A stretch of 64,000 nucleotides of DNA from an uncultured bacterium (GTDB lineage: Bacteria; Pseudomonadota; Alphaproteobacteria; Sphingomonadales; Sphingomonadaceae), in assembly GCA_903884945.1 (NCBI GenBank), contig CAISGR010000027.1, positions 99,162-163,161 on the forward strand. Reading direction: 5' to 3'. This document shows positions 53,780-62,707 of the stretch, piece after piece. Numbering within the stretch: the first letter of the stretch is position 1; the number at the start of each line of letters is the position of its first letter. A program made the translations under genes and the position numbers. The notes beneath the pieces are model-generated. The model had not been told where the DNA came from. It saw only the letters and a program-made list of their open reading frames with translations, and searched no databases.

Positions 53780-54277
53780 ATGGCTGACGATCCCTATCCC
53801 TGGTCCGGCGACTTCAACGCTCTCGATCCGATGGATCAGCGCGCGGTCGCCGAGCTTGTCGTGAAAGGGAAAGCCGTCACTGGCACGGTCGATGACCTTC
53901 TCATGCGCCTAAAGCGGACCCGCTGTGTGGCGCTGCTACGGGAGACGGACACCAACCGCATCGTCGCTGCCGCCGCATGGAAGACCCCGGCCGCGACCTA
54001 TCGGCGCAAGAGCTTCGCCGCGGCCGCCGTGCCGATCGCGGGGTTCGAGGCTGCGCCCGAACTCGGCTATGTCGTGATCGCGTCCGATATGCGCGGCAGG
54101 CACCTTTCGGGCGGGCTCGTGGACGCCATTGTCGCGCAGATCGCCGAACCGACCTTCGCGACGACCTCCAGCAACACCATGAGGAACAACCTCCAGCGCG
54201 CCGGCTTCACCCGGGTCGGTAGCGACTGGGAGGGCAAGGACGGCATATTGTCCTTGTGGACGATCGTCCCCGGCTGA
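53780..54277 (+). CDS. GNAT-like N-acetyltransferase
   Basis: A 165-residue protein. The acetyl-CoA binding part shows in ELGYVVIASDMRGRHLSGGLVDAIVAQI (motif A near residues 95-120) and NNLQRAGFTRVGSDWEGKDG. It would acetylate a small molecule or protein. It lies 37 bases after the PLD gene and may be its partner. No substrate is suggested. Confidence 0.7.
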   Translation: MADDPYPWSGDFNALDPMDQRAVAELVVKGKAVTGTVDDLLMRLKRTRCVALLRETDTNRIVAAAAWKTPAATYRRKSFAAAAVPIAGFEAAPELGYVVIASDMRGRHLSGGLVDAIVAQIAEPTFATTSSNTMRNNLQRAGFTRVGSDWEGKDGILSLWTIVPG

Positions 54278-54625
54278 GCCGGGGTTCTCCTCGGGAGGCC
54301 AGTCACCATCCTCGTCCACCCGGCGTCATGACCGGGGTCTGAAGCGCAGCCAGGTTCCAGGTTGGTCATGCGCTGCCGGCGATCGATGCGTCGTGGGCCG
54401 GTGCCCCATTGAGTCCAGCGTCCTTCCTTCGCCTGTTCCCGACACCTGCGGCGAACGGTCCCGGCCCGCAACCCCGTCCGGTCGCCCGTGTTGCCGCTAC
54501 GCGGCTGCCCGCGCCAGCTCCCTCCAGGGGTTCCCCTTCGCTTGCGCTGCGGTGCGCGCCGATCCCGCACGCCGCTCTTCGGTGTCACCGGCGGGAAGGC
54601 CGCTGGACCAATAAGGAGCACAACC
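54278..54625. other. GC-rich leader region upstream of ssb
   Basis: 348 bases with no gene. Several GC-rich inverted segments and pyrimidine-rich stretches resemble the structured leaders at 56.4 and 63.4 kb in style, but they do not share their sequence. The Shine-Dalgarno for ssb is AAGGAG. Confidence 0.4.
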
Positions 54626-54946
54626 ATGAACAACGTCAATCTCGCCGGCCGTGTCGCCAAGGATCCCGAGACCCGCGGCAGCGTCACCACCCTCATCGTC
54701 GCAACCGACCGCGTGAAGCTCAAGGACGGCAAAACCTATGTCGACGAGGCCACCGGCTACACCGCCAAGGAGACCGAATTCCACAAGGTCACCTGCTTCA
54801 ACGGCCTCGCCCGGTCCGGCGCCTCCCGCAAGAAGGGTGACGTTGTCGCGATCAGCGGCAGCCTGCATTATTCGAGCTGGGAGGATCGCGAAGGCATCAC
54901 CCGCTACGGCTGCGAGATCCGGGCCGACAAGATCGACTTCTTCTGA
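54626..54946 (+). CDS. Single-stranded DNA-binding protein, short plasmid type
   Basis: A 106-residue OB-fold protein with the SSB pattern MNNVNLAGRVAKDPETR, EFHKVTCFNGLA, KKGDVVAISGSLHYSSWED and a C-terminal EIRADKIDFF. It is shorter than chromosomal SSB and lacks the long acidic tail, though it ends in two phenylalanines. It would coat single-stranded plasmid DNA in transfer or replication. Confidence 0.88.
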   Translation: MNNVNLAGRVAKDPETRGSVTTLIVATDRVKLKDGKTYVDEATGYTAKETEFHKVTCFNGLARSGASRKKGDVVAISGSLHYSSWEDREGITRYGCEIRADKIDFF

Positions 54947-54953
54947 CCAGTAA

Positions 54954-54975
54954 GGGCGGCGCTCCGGCGCCGCCC
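54954..54975. terminator. GC-rich hairpin between convergent genes
   Basis: GGGCGGCGC-TCCG-GCGCCGCCC, a 9-bp stem between ssb and the convergent gene. The following T-run is weak (CTTTTCG). Confidence 0.6.
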
Positions 54976-54988
54976 ATCCACCTTTTCG

Positions 54989-56155
54989 TCAGGAAGCGGG
55001 CTCGTCCAGCATCTGCACCGCGGGCGCATAGACCCAGCCTTCGGAGAGCTGGTCGGTCAGAAGATCTCGGTAGACCACGAGGCGCCATTTCCCGCGGGCT
55101 TCCTTGACCGCCAGTTGCGTTCCCTCGACCCCGCGCATCAGCACCGGGGCCTTTCCTTGCGGCTCGCGGCGGATCGCCGCGTCGCGCTTCAGTTCGGCCC
55201 GCGGCAGGCCCTCGACATAGGATGCGTCGGCCGCCTCGTTGGCCGTCACGATCTTGTCGAGCTTGTCCTGCACCGCTTCGATCTTGACGTTCATCTCCGT
55301 GAACGCCTTTTGCTCGGCCGGCGACAAGTCGGCAGGCACCATCAAGTGCCAGATCGTTATCGCGATCAGCACCAGTTCGATCAGCTTGATCGCGCCGACA
55401 CCCTTGATCTCCTTGAGCGTATTCTCCTGCAGCCCCGAGAAGATCGTGCCGACCAGCGACAGGAGCTGTGCGAACAGGCCGATGCTTTGCGCCTGGCTGT
55501 CGGCATGGCCGATCGCCTCGATCAGTCCGTGCGCCTCAAGCACCTGTTCGGCGACGATCACCACCGTGCTCCTGGCGACGACCTCCGCGCTGGCACGCAA
55601 TGTCATCATATCGAGCATGCGGGCCTGCTCGGCGGCCAGCTTGATGCCGGCGAGGTTCGGCGCAAACCGATCCGAGAGAGCGCGGAACTGCTCGGTCCAT
55701 TTCGAGCCCGCCATCATCTTCTCGATAAAGGTCCGGTTGGTGTCGACCAGACCGGCGAGCTTGAGGATATCGGCGCCCGTCGACGCGGCCAGGAGCTGCT
55801 GGGTCTTGAGGATGGCGAGATCCTTGCGCGCCACGCTCAGCGCGGTGCTCTGAAGCGCCAGCATCCAGGAGGGCGTCGAGCGGGCCTGCAGCGCGGCCAT
55901 ATTGGCCGCATGAAAGGTACTGCTCGAAAGCAGGTTGCTCAGCACTCCGCTGTTCTGAATGCTGGCGATCTGCGCCAGCACACCCGTTTTCTCCAGGTCG
56001 CGATAGGCCGCCAACGGTCCTTCGAGCGCCTTCATGCGCTGTTCCAGCTCATAGCCTGGCCCCCGCGCGAGCTTGAGCAAATCGGCCATTTCGCGCTGGC
56101 GCTTGTAGAGATCGTTGAGAGGGCTTCCTGGCCCAAAGGGATTGTTCGTCGTCAT
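54989..56155 (-). CDS. Large helical protein with membrane segment and C-terminal SH3-like domain
   Basis: A 388-residue protein starting at MTTNNPFGPGSPLND. Long helical regions run through residues 20-230 (LLKLARGPGYELEQRMKALEGPLAAYRDLEKTG). One hydrophobic helix lies near residue 255 (AIKLIELVLIAITIWHLMV). A C-terminal domain of about 65 residues looks like a bacterial SH3 (APVLMRGVEGTQLAVKEARGKWRLVVY). The arrangement recalls membrane-anchored regulators or toxin-exclusion proteins, but I do not recognise a family. It is read opposite to its neighbours. Confidence 0.65.
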   Translation of the reverse strand: MTTNNPFGPGSPLNDLYKRQREMADLLKLARGPGYELEQRMKALEGPLAAYRDLEKTGVLAQIASIQNSGVLSNLLSSSTFHAANMAALQARSTPSWMLALQSTALSVARKDLAILKTQQLLAASTGADILKLAGLVDTNRTFIEKMMAGSKWTEQFRALSDRFAPNLAGIKLAAEQARMLDMMTLRASAEVVARSTVVIVAEQVLEAHGLIEAIGHADSQAQSIGLFAQLLSLVGTIFSGLQENTLKEIKGVGAIKLIELVLIAITIWHLMVPADLSPAEQKAFTEMNVKIEAVQDKLDKIVTANEAADASYVEGLPRAELKRDAAIRREPQGKAPVLMRGVEGTQLAVKEARGKWRLVVYRDLLTDQLSEGWVYAPAVQMLDEPAS

Positions 56156-56358
56156 GTCCGCCACTTGCCAGATTCGTGGGCAGGGTTCGACCAACATTCG
56201 CTGCACCAGCGTGAACCGGGGAAGAGGCGGGGCATCCCGTCCGCTGGACGGGCCCGGCGCTCTACTCGCCTGCGGCTCCCGGAGCCCCGGTTTCCGGGTC
56301 TCCGCCCTGCCGGGTGACGATCACCTTGCGGGGTCCGGGGGCGAGGGGAGTGCCCTAA

Positions 56359-56557
56359 AAAATCTCTCTCTTATGACTTCCTAGATATGACGTGCGGAAT
56401 CCGAGCCCGTCAAGGATGAGCGGTCCCCCCAATTTTCACGCGCCCGGTCCTCCGCTTCGCTTCGCACCAGACCCGAGAAAATCGGCTCCCCCGCTCCCCG
56501 CTGGCGCGGCGTTAACCGGGGTCCGGCTGCGCCGGCTTCCCGGTGAACGTCCCTGAC
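56359..56557 (+). ncRNA. Structured leader module, copy A
   Basis: This shares with 63344-63513 the opening AAAATCTCTC, the block CGTCAAGGATGAGCGGT-(CCCCC)-CAATTTT, a run of CCGCTTCGCT, the complementary AAAATCGG, then a CCGGCTG-GCCGGC hairpin and the end CGTCCCTGAC. The CCAATTTTC/GAAAATCGG arms form a long hairpin. It ends 66 bases before the DUF2493 gene. The rest of 56156-56622 has no gene, only further GC-rich hairpin sequence. Confidence 0.7.
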
Positions 56558-56622
56558 TGCCCCGACCACCGCACGTCCTGAGGAGAGCCTCATCGAGTGG
56601 ATGAGATCCAACGGAGGCTATC

Positions 56623-57597
56623 ATGACCAATTTCACGAACTTCGCAGACCTTGCCAGCCACATCGCAGCGAGCCGCGGCAACGATGCCCAGGTTGAAACT
56701 TACGAGGGTGCGTTCCTCGAGCATGATGAAATGGCGAAGATGACCATCGTCGATCCGGCAGAAAAGGCTGAGATGCCCGATCCGGATCAGGTTCGCGTCG
56801 CCGTCGAAATGATGATGGCCACGATGTTCGATGTGCTGCGTGACACCCGGATGGAAGAGTTCGCCCGCGATCTCGCCTGGGGGTTCGCCAACAGCTTCCA
56901 TGTCGTCGCCAAGCGGATCGAAGGCCGCGAGGATGACGCCGCCAAGAAGCTCGGTGACCTGGCGCGTAACTACGACCCCTCGGAAAGCTACGCCTTCGAA
57001 CTCGAAGACACGCAGCTTCTCTGCCAGACGCTGCAGGGGTGCCGCGAGGCGATGGAGTGCATGCGCGACCATGCCGCCGAGGTCTACCGCGTCGAAACCG
57101 GCAAGCCCTTCTCGCCGGTCCGGGGAAGCCGGGTCTCGTCCGCTCTGACCGCCTCGATGGTCGACGCCCGCGACTATCTGGCTTCACGCGCACGGGAACG
57201 CCGCGAGCAGTTCGCGCCCGAAGGCCCGGTGGTTGCCTTCTCGGGAGGTCAGGTCTGGGAAGATGTCGACCTGCTCTGGGACGGTCTCGACAGCATCAAG
57301 GCACGCGTTCCGGAGATGATCCTTGCCACAACCGCACAGGCCAAGGGCTGCGATGCGGTGGCCCACGCATGGGCGGCATCGCGCGGCGTCAAGGTCATCC
57401 AGTTCCGCCTCGACAAGAGCCAGGGGAACCGTGCGGCCTTCGTACGCAACGACCGCATCCTGGGTCTGAAGCCGGTCGAAGCCGTCGTCTGCGAAGGCTC
57501 GGGTATCCAGCAGAACCTCGCCCAGAAGCTGCGGCAGGCTGGCGTGCCGCTGCACATCGTCCGCCTCGCGCACCAGCGCACCAAGCAGGGCGCGTGA
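56623..57597 (+). CDS. DUF2493-domain protein
   Basis: A 324-residue protein. The N-terminal half is helical (NFADLASHIAASRGNDAQVE, then LARNYDPSESYAFELEDTQLLCQTLQGCREAM). The C-terminal DUF2493 domain, a SLOG-like nucleotide-binding fold, begins VVAFSGGQVWEDVDLLW and includes AKGCDAVAHAWAASRGVKVIQF. Such proteins may bind nucleotides and are common on plasmids. The start is preceded by GGAGG and by leader module A; a double hairpin terminates the transcript. Confidence 0.85.
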   Translation: MTNFTNFADLASHIAASRGNDAQVETYEGAFLEHDEMAKMTIVDPAEKAEMPDPDQVRVAVEMMMATMFDVLRDTRMEEFARDLAWGFANSFHVVAKRIEGREDDAAKKLGDLARNYDPSESYAFELEDTQLLCQTLQGCREAMECMRDHAAEVYRVETGKPFSPVRGSRVSSALTASMVDARDYLASRARERREQFAPEGPVVAFSGGQVWEDVDLLWDGLDSIKARVPEMILATTAQAKGCDAVAHAWAASRGVKVIQFRLDKSQGNRAAFVRNDRILGLKPVEAVVCEGSGIQQNLAQKLRQAGVPLHIVRLAHQRTKQGA

Positions 57598-57606
57598 GCC
57601 CCGTTG

Positions 57607-57692
57607 GGAGAGGTCCTGGCTTCGGCCGGGGCCTCTCCTGCTTTTTCTTTTATCGCTATGCGGCGCTCAGGGGCATCGAGCCCCCTCGCGCC
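57607..57692 (+). terminator. Double terminator after DUF2493
   Basis: The first is a 14-bp hairpin with TTCG loop and T-run (GGAGAGG...CCTCTCC, then CTTTTTCTTTT). The second is a hairpin with a GGGG-CATCGAG-CCCC core at 57669-57686. The 63.8-kb gene ends with the same two-part layout and CATCGA loop. Confidence 0.8.
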
Positions 57693-57764
57693 GCCGGGGG
57701 ACTGACCTTCGGTCGTGGATGAAACTTTCGTTTCGTCGCAGGTGTGGCCGGGTTAGGACGGCTG

Positions 57765-60700
57765 ATGTTCACTGTTCATCACAACGAGATCAAAGACTTT
57801 ACCGGCGGCGAACTGGTCGAGCTGCTGCGCCGCCTCCTTTATGCCGAAGCCCGCAAGGCCGGTGTTCCGCTGCGCAGCGTCCATGTGCCGCTTCAGATCA
57901 CCGTTGCCGACGGCGGCCAGGATGCCAGCATCCTTTGGACGGGTGGCGAGGCCTCGACCGATTTCTTCCCCGGGCGCGATATCATCTTCCAATGCAAGGC
58001 GAAGGACCGCGGCAACGTCCAGTGGGAACATGAGGTCTGGACGAAGCCCACACAGCCAAAGACGGTCGCGGCCAAGGTCCTCAGCGATGCGGTCCGCGAT
58101 GTCCTCGCCCGCGGCGGCAGCTATATCGGGATCACCACGACCGCGCTGGTCGGCGACAAGCCCGCCGATCGCGTCCAGGCGATCAAGAAGGGCATCAAGA
58201 CGGCGGGAGGAGATCCCGCCAAGCTCGCCGCCGTCGACGTTTATGGCGGCAACAAGCTTGCTGCTTGGGCCAGCGCGCACCCGGCTGTGGCGGTTTGGAT
58301 CAAGCAACGCAACGCGACCATTGAACTCGCCGGCTTCTCCACTCTCGATCAATGGAGCAAGCGCGCCGAAATCGCGGCGCCGGCCTTTGTCGACAGCCCG
58401 GATCGGAAGTTCTCGCTTGGCCCCCACGATGCCGACGCGATCGACTTCTCCCAGCTTGCCGCACGCCTTGCCGATGAACTGGACGAGCCGCGCACCTCCG
58501 CCCGCATCTGGGGTGCGTCCGGTATCGGCAAGACTCGCGCGCTCTATCATGCGCTCTCGGCCAGCACTGGCCTGCTCGGCGGGCTGACGGCCGCCAACTT
58601 CATCTTCTGCGACTATAATGAGGTCGCCTCGCGCCTCTGGGACGTCGCCAACCAGGTGGTGAAAGACGGCGCCGATACGGTGCTCGTGGTCGACGGATGC
58701 CCGCTGCGCGAGGCTCGCCGGCTGAACGACATTGCGCGGGGCGAGGGGAGCGCGCTGCGTATCATCACGATCGGCGCCGATGGCATCGACCATGACGACC
58801 ATTGCGTTATGATCCGCCCGACACCGGCGGACCGGTCGACCATTCGCGGTATTCTCAAGGCCGGACTGCCCAAGGCAAAGGCCGACGAACTCGATTATCT
58901 CGCCGAGTTCTGTGACGGCTTCCCACGCATCGCGGTGTCCTTCACCAGGAGTTACGGAAAAACGGGCATCCTCAAGTCGGCCGACGCCGTCGCCCAGCAG
59001 ATTCTCGATGGTGTCGGCGCCGAGCGCGAAACGGTCCGTGCGCTCGAGTGCCTTTCGCTCTTCAGCCAGCTCTCGCCCGACGAAGATCCCGGCGCGTTCG
59101 ACAAGATCGCAGAGATGTTGGTTCAGATGAAGGGCGAGCTGATGTACGAAAACCTCGTCATCGCCGCCGGGCAGCACCTGGTCGGTCGCAACTATGGCGC
59201 GATGAACGCACAGCCCCGGCCGATCGCCGACTTCCTCGCGCTCCGCCGGCTTGACTATCTGCGGCCATCTACCGTGATAGGCTTTCTTGGCGACGCTCTT
59301 CCTCATCACCGTAAGGCGATGCTCGCGCGCTGGCGCTATCTCACCCGATCGCGCACCTTGAGCGACGTGATCCATAGCCTCCTGCGCGGTTCCTTTGCGG
59401 ACGAGGCCATCGTCCATCCCGACGTGGCGCAATATCTTCCCGCCTTCGCGCACGTCGAACCCGACCGTGTCGGCACTGCCCTCTATTTCGTCATCGGCCG
59501 TATGCCGCTCGATGATCTGGCTGCGATCGAGGTCACGGAGGAACTGGTCGATACGCTGCGACTGCTCGCCGGACGCCAGGACAGTTTCCGGCCCGCCGCG
59601 CAGATGATCCTGCGTCTGGCAGCCGTCGCAGACACCGAGGGAACGCAACCCATCGTCAGCCTTTTGCGCCAGCTCTTCCAGGTCGCGCTCGCTGGAACAC
59701 AAGCCGATGATCGGCGGCGCCGCGAAGCGTTGGAGCAGGCACTCGAGGAAGACGATCCGCGCATCCGCCGCGCCGGCGTCGAAGCGCTCGGCGCCATGAT
59801 CCAGACCTATCTTTCCCGTTCGGAAGATTTCGAGCAGGTCGGCGCCGAACCCTATCAGCCCGAATGGGCACCGCCAGACAACGGCACGATCCATGCCTAT
59901 TTCAACTGGGCTCTCGACCGCCTGCGCGAGGTCTGGACCAAGGATTCCGCGCTTCGTCCCGCGATCGAGGAACACGTCGCAGGCGACCTGCGCAATCTCA
60001 TCATGCCCGAGCTGCTCCCCACGATCGAGGCGTTCATCGGCGACGTCGTCGCGGTCTCCGGTCACTATCTCGCCGCGACCAAGAGCATCGGCGATTGGCT
60101 CTATTTCGACAGCCCTGAGACGCCGACGAACTTCTCTGGCGCCGTCCGAGGTCTTTATGATGTTACCCTGCCCAAAGACCCCGTCGATCAGGCGCTGCTC
60201 TACAGCCGTTTCTGGGTATCGGATATCCACGACCCGGATCGGCGATATGCCCAGGACCATGACAATCCCGACTTCGAATATGGCGCGCGGCGCGCCGCTG
60301 CGCTCGCAGCCGGCATCGCCGCAGACCCCGACCAGCGCGCGCGAGCCATTCGGGTCATGTCGAGCCAGGAGCTTAATTCTCCGCATCCCTTCGCACACGC
60401 CCTGGCGCAACATCTGCCGGACCCGCTCGATGCCATTGAACAGGCTGTCACCGCGCTCGATTCCAGCGGAAATCGGGCGGGCGCCAACTTCGTCGGTGCC
60501 CTCCTGTCAGCACTCGATCGCCGCCTCGCCGACAAGCCGGACGAGGTTGCCAAGCTCGAGGCGATCGCCAAGCAGTCGACGGTACTCACCGCCAACCGAA
60601 TGTATATTCCGACGTTTCTGCGCGTCACCGACCAGCGTCTCGACAAGCTGACCGACGATGTCCGTCAGCAGCGGGTCACGCCGCCGCAGACCGTCGTCAT

Positions 60701-61583
60701 CTCCTACGGCAAGGGCCTCGCCGAGGTGTCGCCTGACGCGCTCGGACGTTTCATCCACGCCCTGGTTGATCGCGGTGAAGACGGCGGCGCCTGGGCCGCC
60801 CTCGAAATCCTCTCCATGGTCACCCACGGCGACAAGGCGCTGGCACCTGAGATGATCGCACTGGTGAAGGTCGCGCTTCTCTCGCCATCGATCGCCGACG
60901 GCGCCGAAGGCAACGCATCGAATGCCGATTACAACTATGATCGCATGCTCCGGCTGCTCGATGCCGCCGGCGCGATCGATCGGACGTTTGCGTACGCGTT
61001 CGCAGTTCAGATCGAGCAGGCCTGCCGAACCGCCGGCGGGCGCAACGGTCGTAGCTCAGACGCGCTGCGCAGCGCGCTTCCGATCGTGATCCAGCGCGCC
61101 CCGACCGAGGTCTGGCCCGTGATCGCGGGCTTTTACGAGATCGCCACCCGCGTCGAGCGGGAGCGTCTGAACGCCATCATCTCGGCGACCAAGCTCTTTG
61201 CCTATGACGTCTCGCGCACCGGTCCGGGCGCGCTCTTCGGAACGCCGCTCAACCTCATGCTCGATTGGGTGAAGGTCGACCCGGATGCCCGGATCGCCTT
61301 CCTCCTCAGCTTCTTCCCCATCCTCGAACAGAAGGGCGGGACATTCGCCTGGCACCCGGCCTTGCAACAGCTCGCCAAGCTCTATGGCGGCCGCAAGCGT
61401 TTCCGCGATGCGCTTCGCCAGCGCATCTATCCCAGTTCCTGGGGCGGATCGCTTAACGCGCATCTTACTAGCTTCAAGGCGCCGCTGGCGGCGTGGGCGA
61501 ATGACCGAGTTCTCGGCGATTGGGCGAGCGGGATGCTCGACACCGTAGAACGGTCTCTGGCGGACAATTTCTACGGGCGCTGA
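57765..61583 (+). CDS. Nuclease-STAND NTPase-helical-repeat protein, candidate antiviral defence
   Basis: A 1272-residue protein. Residues 1-180 look like a PD-(D/E)xK nuclease: E16/E19 in GGELVELLRRLL, D49-G-G-Q-D53, then Q76-C-K78 in DIIFQCKAK. A STAND-like NTPase follows: Walker A GASGIGKT at 250-257 and Walker B VLVVD at 306-310. Residues from about 500 to the end are helical repeats (LRLLAGRQDSFRPAAQMILRLAAV, then RREALEQALEEDDPRIRRAGVEALGAM), likely a phage-sensor region. This domain order is that of Avs-type defence proteins. The ATG at 57765 has AGGA six bases upstream. It has its own region after a double terminator, typical of a self-contained defence gene. Confidence 0.8.
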   Translation: MFTVHHNEIKDFTGGELVELLRRLLYAEARKAGVPLRSVHVPLQITVADGGQDASILWTGGEASTDFFPGRDIIFQCKAKDRGNVQWEHEVWTKPTQPKTVAAKVLSDAVRDVLARGGSYIGITTTALVGDKPADRVQAIKKGIKTAGGDPAKLAAVDVYGGNKLAAWASAHPAVAVWIKQRNATIELAGFSTLDQWSKRAEIAAPAFVDSPDRKFSLGPHDADAIDFSQLAARLADELDEPRTSARIWGASGIGKTRALYHALSASTGLLGGLTAANFIFCDYNEVASRLWDVANQVVKDGADTVLVVDGCPLREARRLNDIARGEGSALRIITIGADGIDHDDHCVMIRPTPADRSTIRGILKAGLPKAKADELDYLAEFCDGFPRIAVSFTRSYGKTGILKSADAVAQQILDGVGAERETVRALECLSLFSQLSPDEDPGAFDKIAEMLVQMKGELMYENLVIAAGQHLVGRNYGAMNAQPRPIADFLALRRLDYLRPSTVIGFLGDALPHHRKAMLARWRYLTRSRTLSDVIHSLLRGSFADEAIVHPDVAQYLPAFAHVEPDRVGTALYFVIGRMPLDDLAAIEVTEELVDTLRLLAGRQDSFRPAAQMILRLAAVADTEGTQPIVSLLRQLFQVALAGTQADDRRRREALEQALEEDDPRIRRAGVEALGAMIQTYLSRSEDFEQVGAEPYQPEWAPPDNGTIHAYFNWALDRLREVWTKDSALRPAIEEHVAGDLRNLIMPELLPTIEAFIGDVVAVSGHYLAATKSIGDWLYFDSPETPTNFSGAVRGLYDVTLPKDPVDQALLYSRFWVSDIHDPDRRYAQDHDNPDFEYGARRAAALAAGIAADPDQRARAIRVMSSQELNSPHPFAHALAQHLPDPLDAIEQAVTALDSSGNRAGANFVGALLSALDRRLADKPDEVAKLEAIAKQSTVLTANRMYIPTFLRVTDQRLDKLTDDVRQQRVTPPQTVVISYGKGLAEVSPDALGRFIHALVDRGEDGGAWAALEILSMVTHGDKALAPEMIALVKVALLSPSIADGAEGNASNADYNYDRMLRLLDAAGAIDRTFAYAFAVQIEQACRTAGGRNGRSSDALRSALPIVIQRAPTEVWPVIAGFYEIATRVERERLNAIISATKLFAYDVSRTGPGALFGTPLNLMLDWVKVDPDARIAFLLSFFPILEQKGGTFAWHPALQQLAKLYGGRKRFRDALRQRIYPSSWGGSLNAHLTSFKAPLAAWANDRVLGDWASGMLDTVERSLADNFYGR

Positions 61584-61608
61584 CGCGCCCATACCCCGGA
61601 AACGGATC

Positions 61609-61630
61609 GAGGAGAGGAGGAGCGAGGGAG
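61609..61630 (+). promoter_or_regulatory. Purine-rich leader motif, copy 6
   Basis: GAGGAGAGGAGG followed by AGCGAGGGAG, 24 bases before the gene at 61655. Confidence 0.5.
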
Positions 61631-61654
61631 CGGTTCCAACGAGGGAGGACGTCC

Positions 61655-62233
61655 ATGTCCATCACGTTCCGCATCGCTACCGCTTCCGACGATCAACCCG
61701 GTCCTGTCGCTACCATCAATGCGCGCCAGCTCGCTGCCTTCCGCGCCTATCTGCGGGAGGAGGGCGAACGTCTCGGTCTTGCCCTGCTCGATCCCGACAG
61801 CGACGAGGACCGCGTGCTCGCGCTCAACTTCGAAGCACGCGTGTGTCCGCTTGCGCTCGCCTCGGTCGCGCGCGTTTTCGACCACGATGCCGCGGTCATC
61901 GCGGTGCTTGACGAAGCCCAGTTCCGGGCTCGGCGGATCGCGGTCTGGTGGTACGAAAGTGATCGCGCGATCCGTATGCGCCCATCGCTCACATCCGATC
62001 ATGGCGATGAGCTCGATCTCGCCGAGAGCGATGCCAATGCGCTGCTCGAAGGCCTCGGGCTCAACCCCGACCTCGTTGGCGAAATCCCGATCGATACGAT
62101 CCGGGATCGGCTTGCCAATCCGGCGATACGGCACCGCGCGGAAGCCGATGGAATTTCCACCATGCTCGAGCGGCTCGAGCGTCTTCTCGCGATCGCTGAT
62201 GCCGACGACAGTTTGCGCCTCGAATGGGCATAG
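61655..62233 (+). CDS. Hypothetical plasmid protein
   Basis: A 192-residue alpha/beta protein (ITFRIATASDDQPGPVATIN, then YLREEGERLGLALLDPDSDEDRVLALNFEARVCPLALASVARVFDHDAAVIAVLD). No family is recognised. It follows the STAND gene by 71 bases that carry a purine-rich leader, so the two may be expressed separately. GGGAGGAC precedes the start and a terminator follows. Confidence 0.6.
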   Translation: MSITFRIATASDDQPGPVATINARQLAAFRAYLREEGERLGLALLDPDSDEDRVLALNFEARVCPLALASVARVFDHDAAVIAVLDEAQFRARRIAVWWYESDRAIRMRPSLTSDHGDELDLAESDANALLEGLGLNPDLVGEIPIDTIRDRLANPAIRHRAEADGISTMLERLERLLAIADADDSLRLEWA

Positions 62234-62260
62234 CCTCCGCCCGATCGACGGCATGAAGAA

Positions 62261-62289
62261 GGGCGCGTCACATGCTGGCGCGCCCTTTT
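62261..62289 (+). terminator. Rho-independent terminator
   Basis: GGGCGCG / CGCGCCC stem with an 11-base loop and TTTT. Confidence 0.75.
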
Positions 62290-62403
62290 CTTGGGCCCAT
62301 GGCTAAAGCTCATTAGCGTCCCGCGCGCGGCATCCTTGAAATCCGAAAGCTCGCGTCCAATCTCTCCTGGGAGGGTGTGGCCACGCCCTCACTTGGATAG
62401 CGA

Positions 62404-62525
62404 AACAGACCAGCAAAACCAAAAAATCAGAACCAAGACAGCCAAACAGCAAACCGAAAAACAGCCAGCAAAAGCTTAGATCCAAACAGCGAACCCGAAA
62501 AAGCCAGCAAACAGCGAACCAGGAC
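62404..62525 (+). repeat. A-rich imperfect direct repeats
   Basis: A strongly A-rich, C-containing tract breaks the GC-rich background. CCAAACAGC-AAACCGAAAAA-CAGCCAGC at 62442-62473 repeats as CCAAACAGC-GAACCCGAAAA-AGCCAGC at 62482-62512, 40 bases apart, and AAACAGCGAACC recurs at 62509. It lies upstream of the 27-residue peptide. It could be a leader RNA, an origin element or part of a transfer origin. The stretch from 62234 to 62619 has no other gene. Confidence 0.6.
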
Positions 62526-62619
62526 AATAGGGGTCGGCCCCTCAAAACACCGGACAAGCGCGTTGCAACGTATTCCCCTTCAATCTGGGGGCGCGTCCCC
62601 ATCGCTGAAAGTCAGAGCG

Positions 62620-62703
62620 ATGGAATGGCACAATTTCGCAGAGATCCTGTTTGGACTCGCGGCTGTGATCACCGCCCTAAAGCAGGGCGGCAAGAAGAAG
62701 TGA
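62620..62703 (+). CDS. 27-residue hydrophobic peptide with lysine tail
   Basis: The frame reads MEWHNFAEILFGLAAVITAL followed by KQGGKKK. One membrane helix with a basic C-terminus is the build of small type I toxins or phage-like pore peptides. ATCGCT (62601-62606) and AGCGAT (62616-62621) pair around the start so that the ATG is partly hidden. A terminator follows five bases after the stop. No strong Shine-Dalgarno is seen. It is real only if translated; conservation would decide. Confidence 0.5.
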   Translation: MEWHNFAEILFGLAAVITALKQGGKKK

Positions 62704-62707
62704 AAGA

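Noticed and set aside
57753..60413. An 886-codon open frame on the minus strand inside the STAND gene
   Set aside because: It lies exactly antisense to a gene with clear domains, is rich in G, R, D and A, and shows no family features. It is a GC-rich codon shadow.
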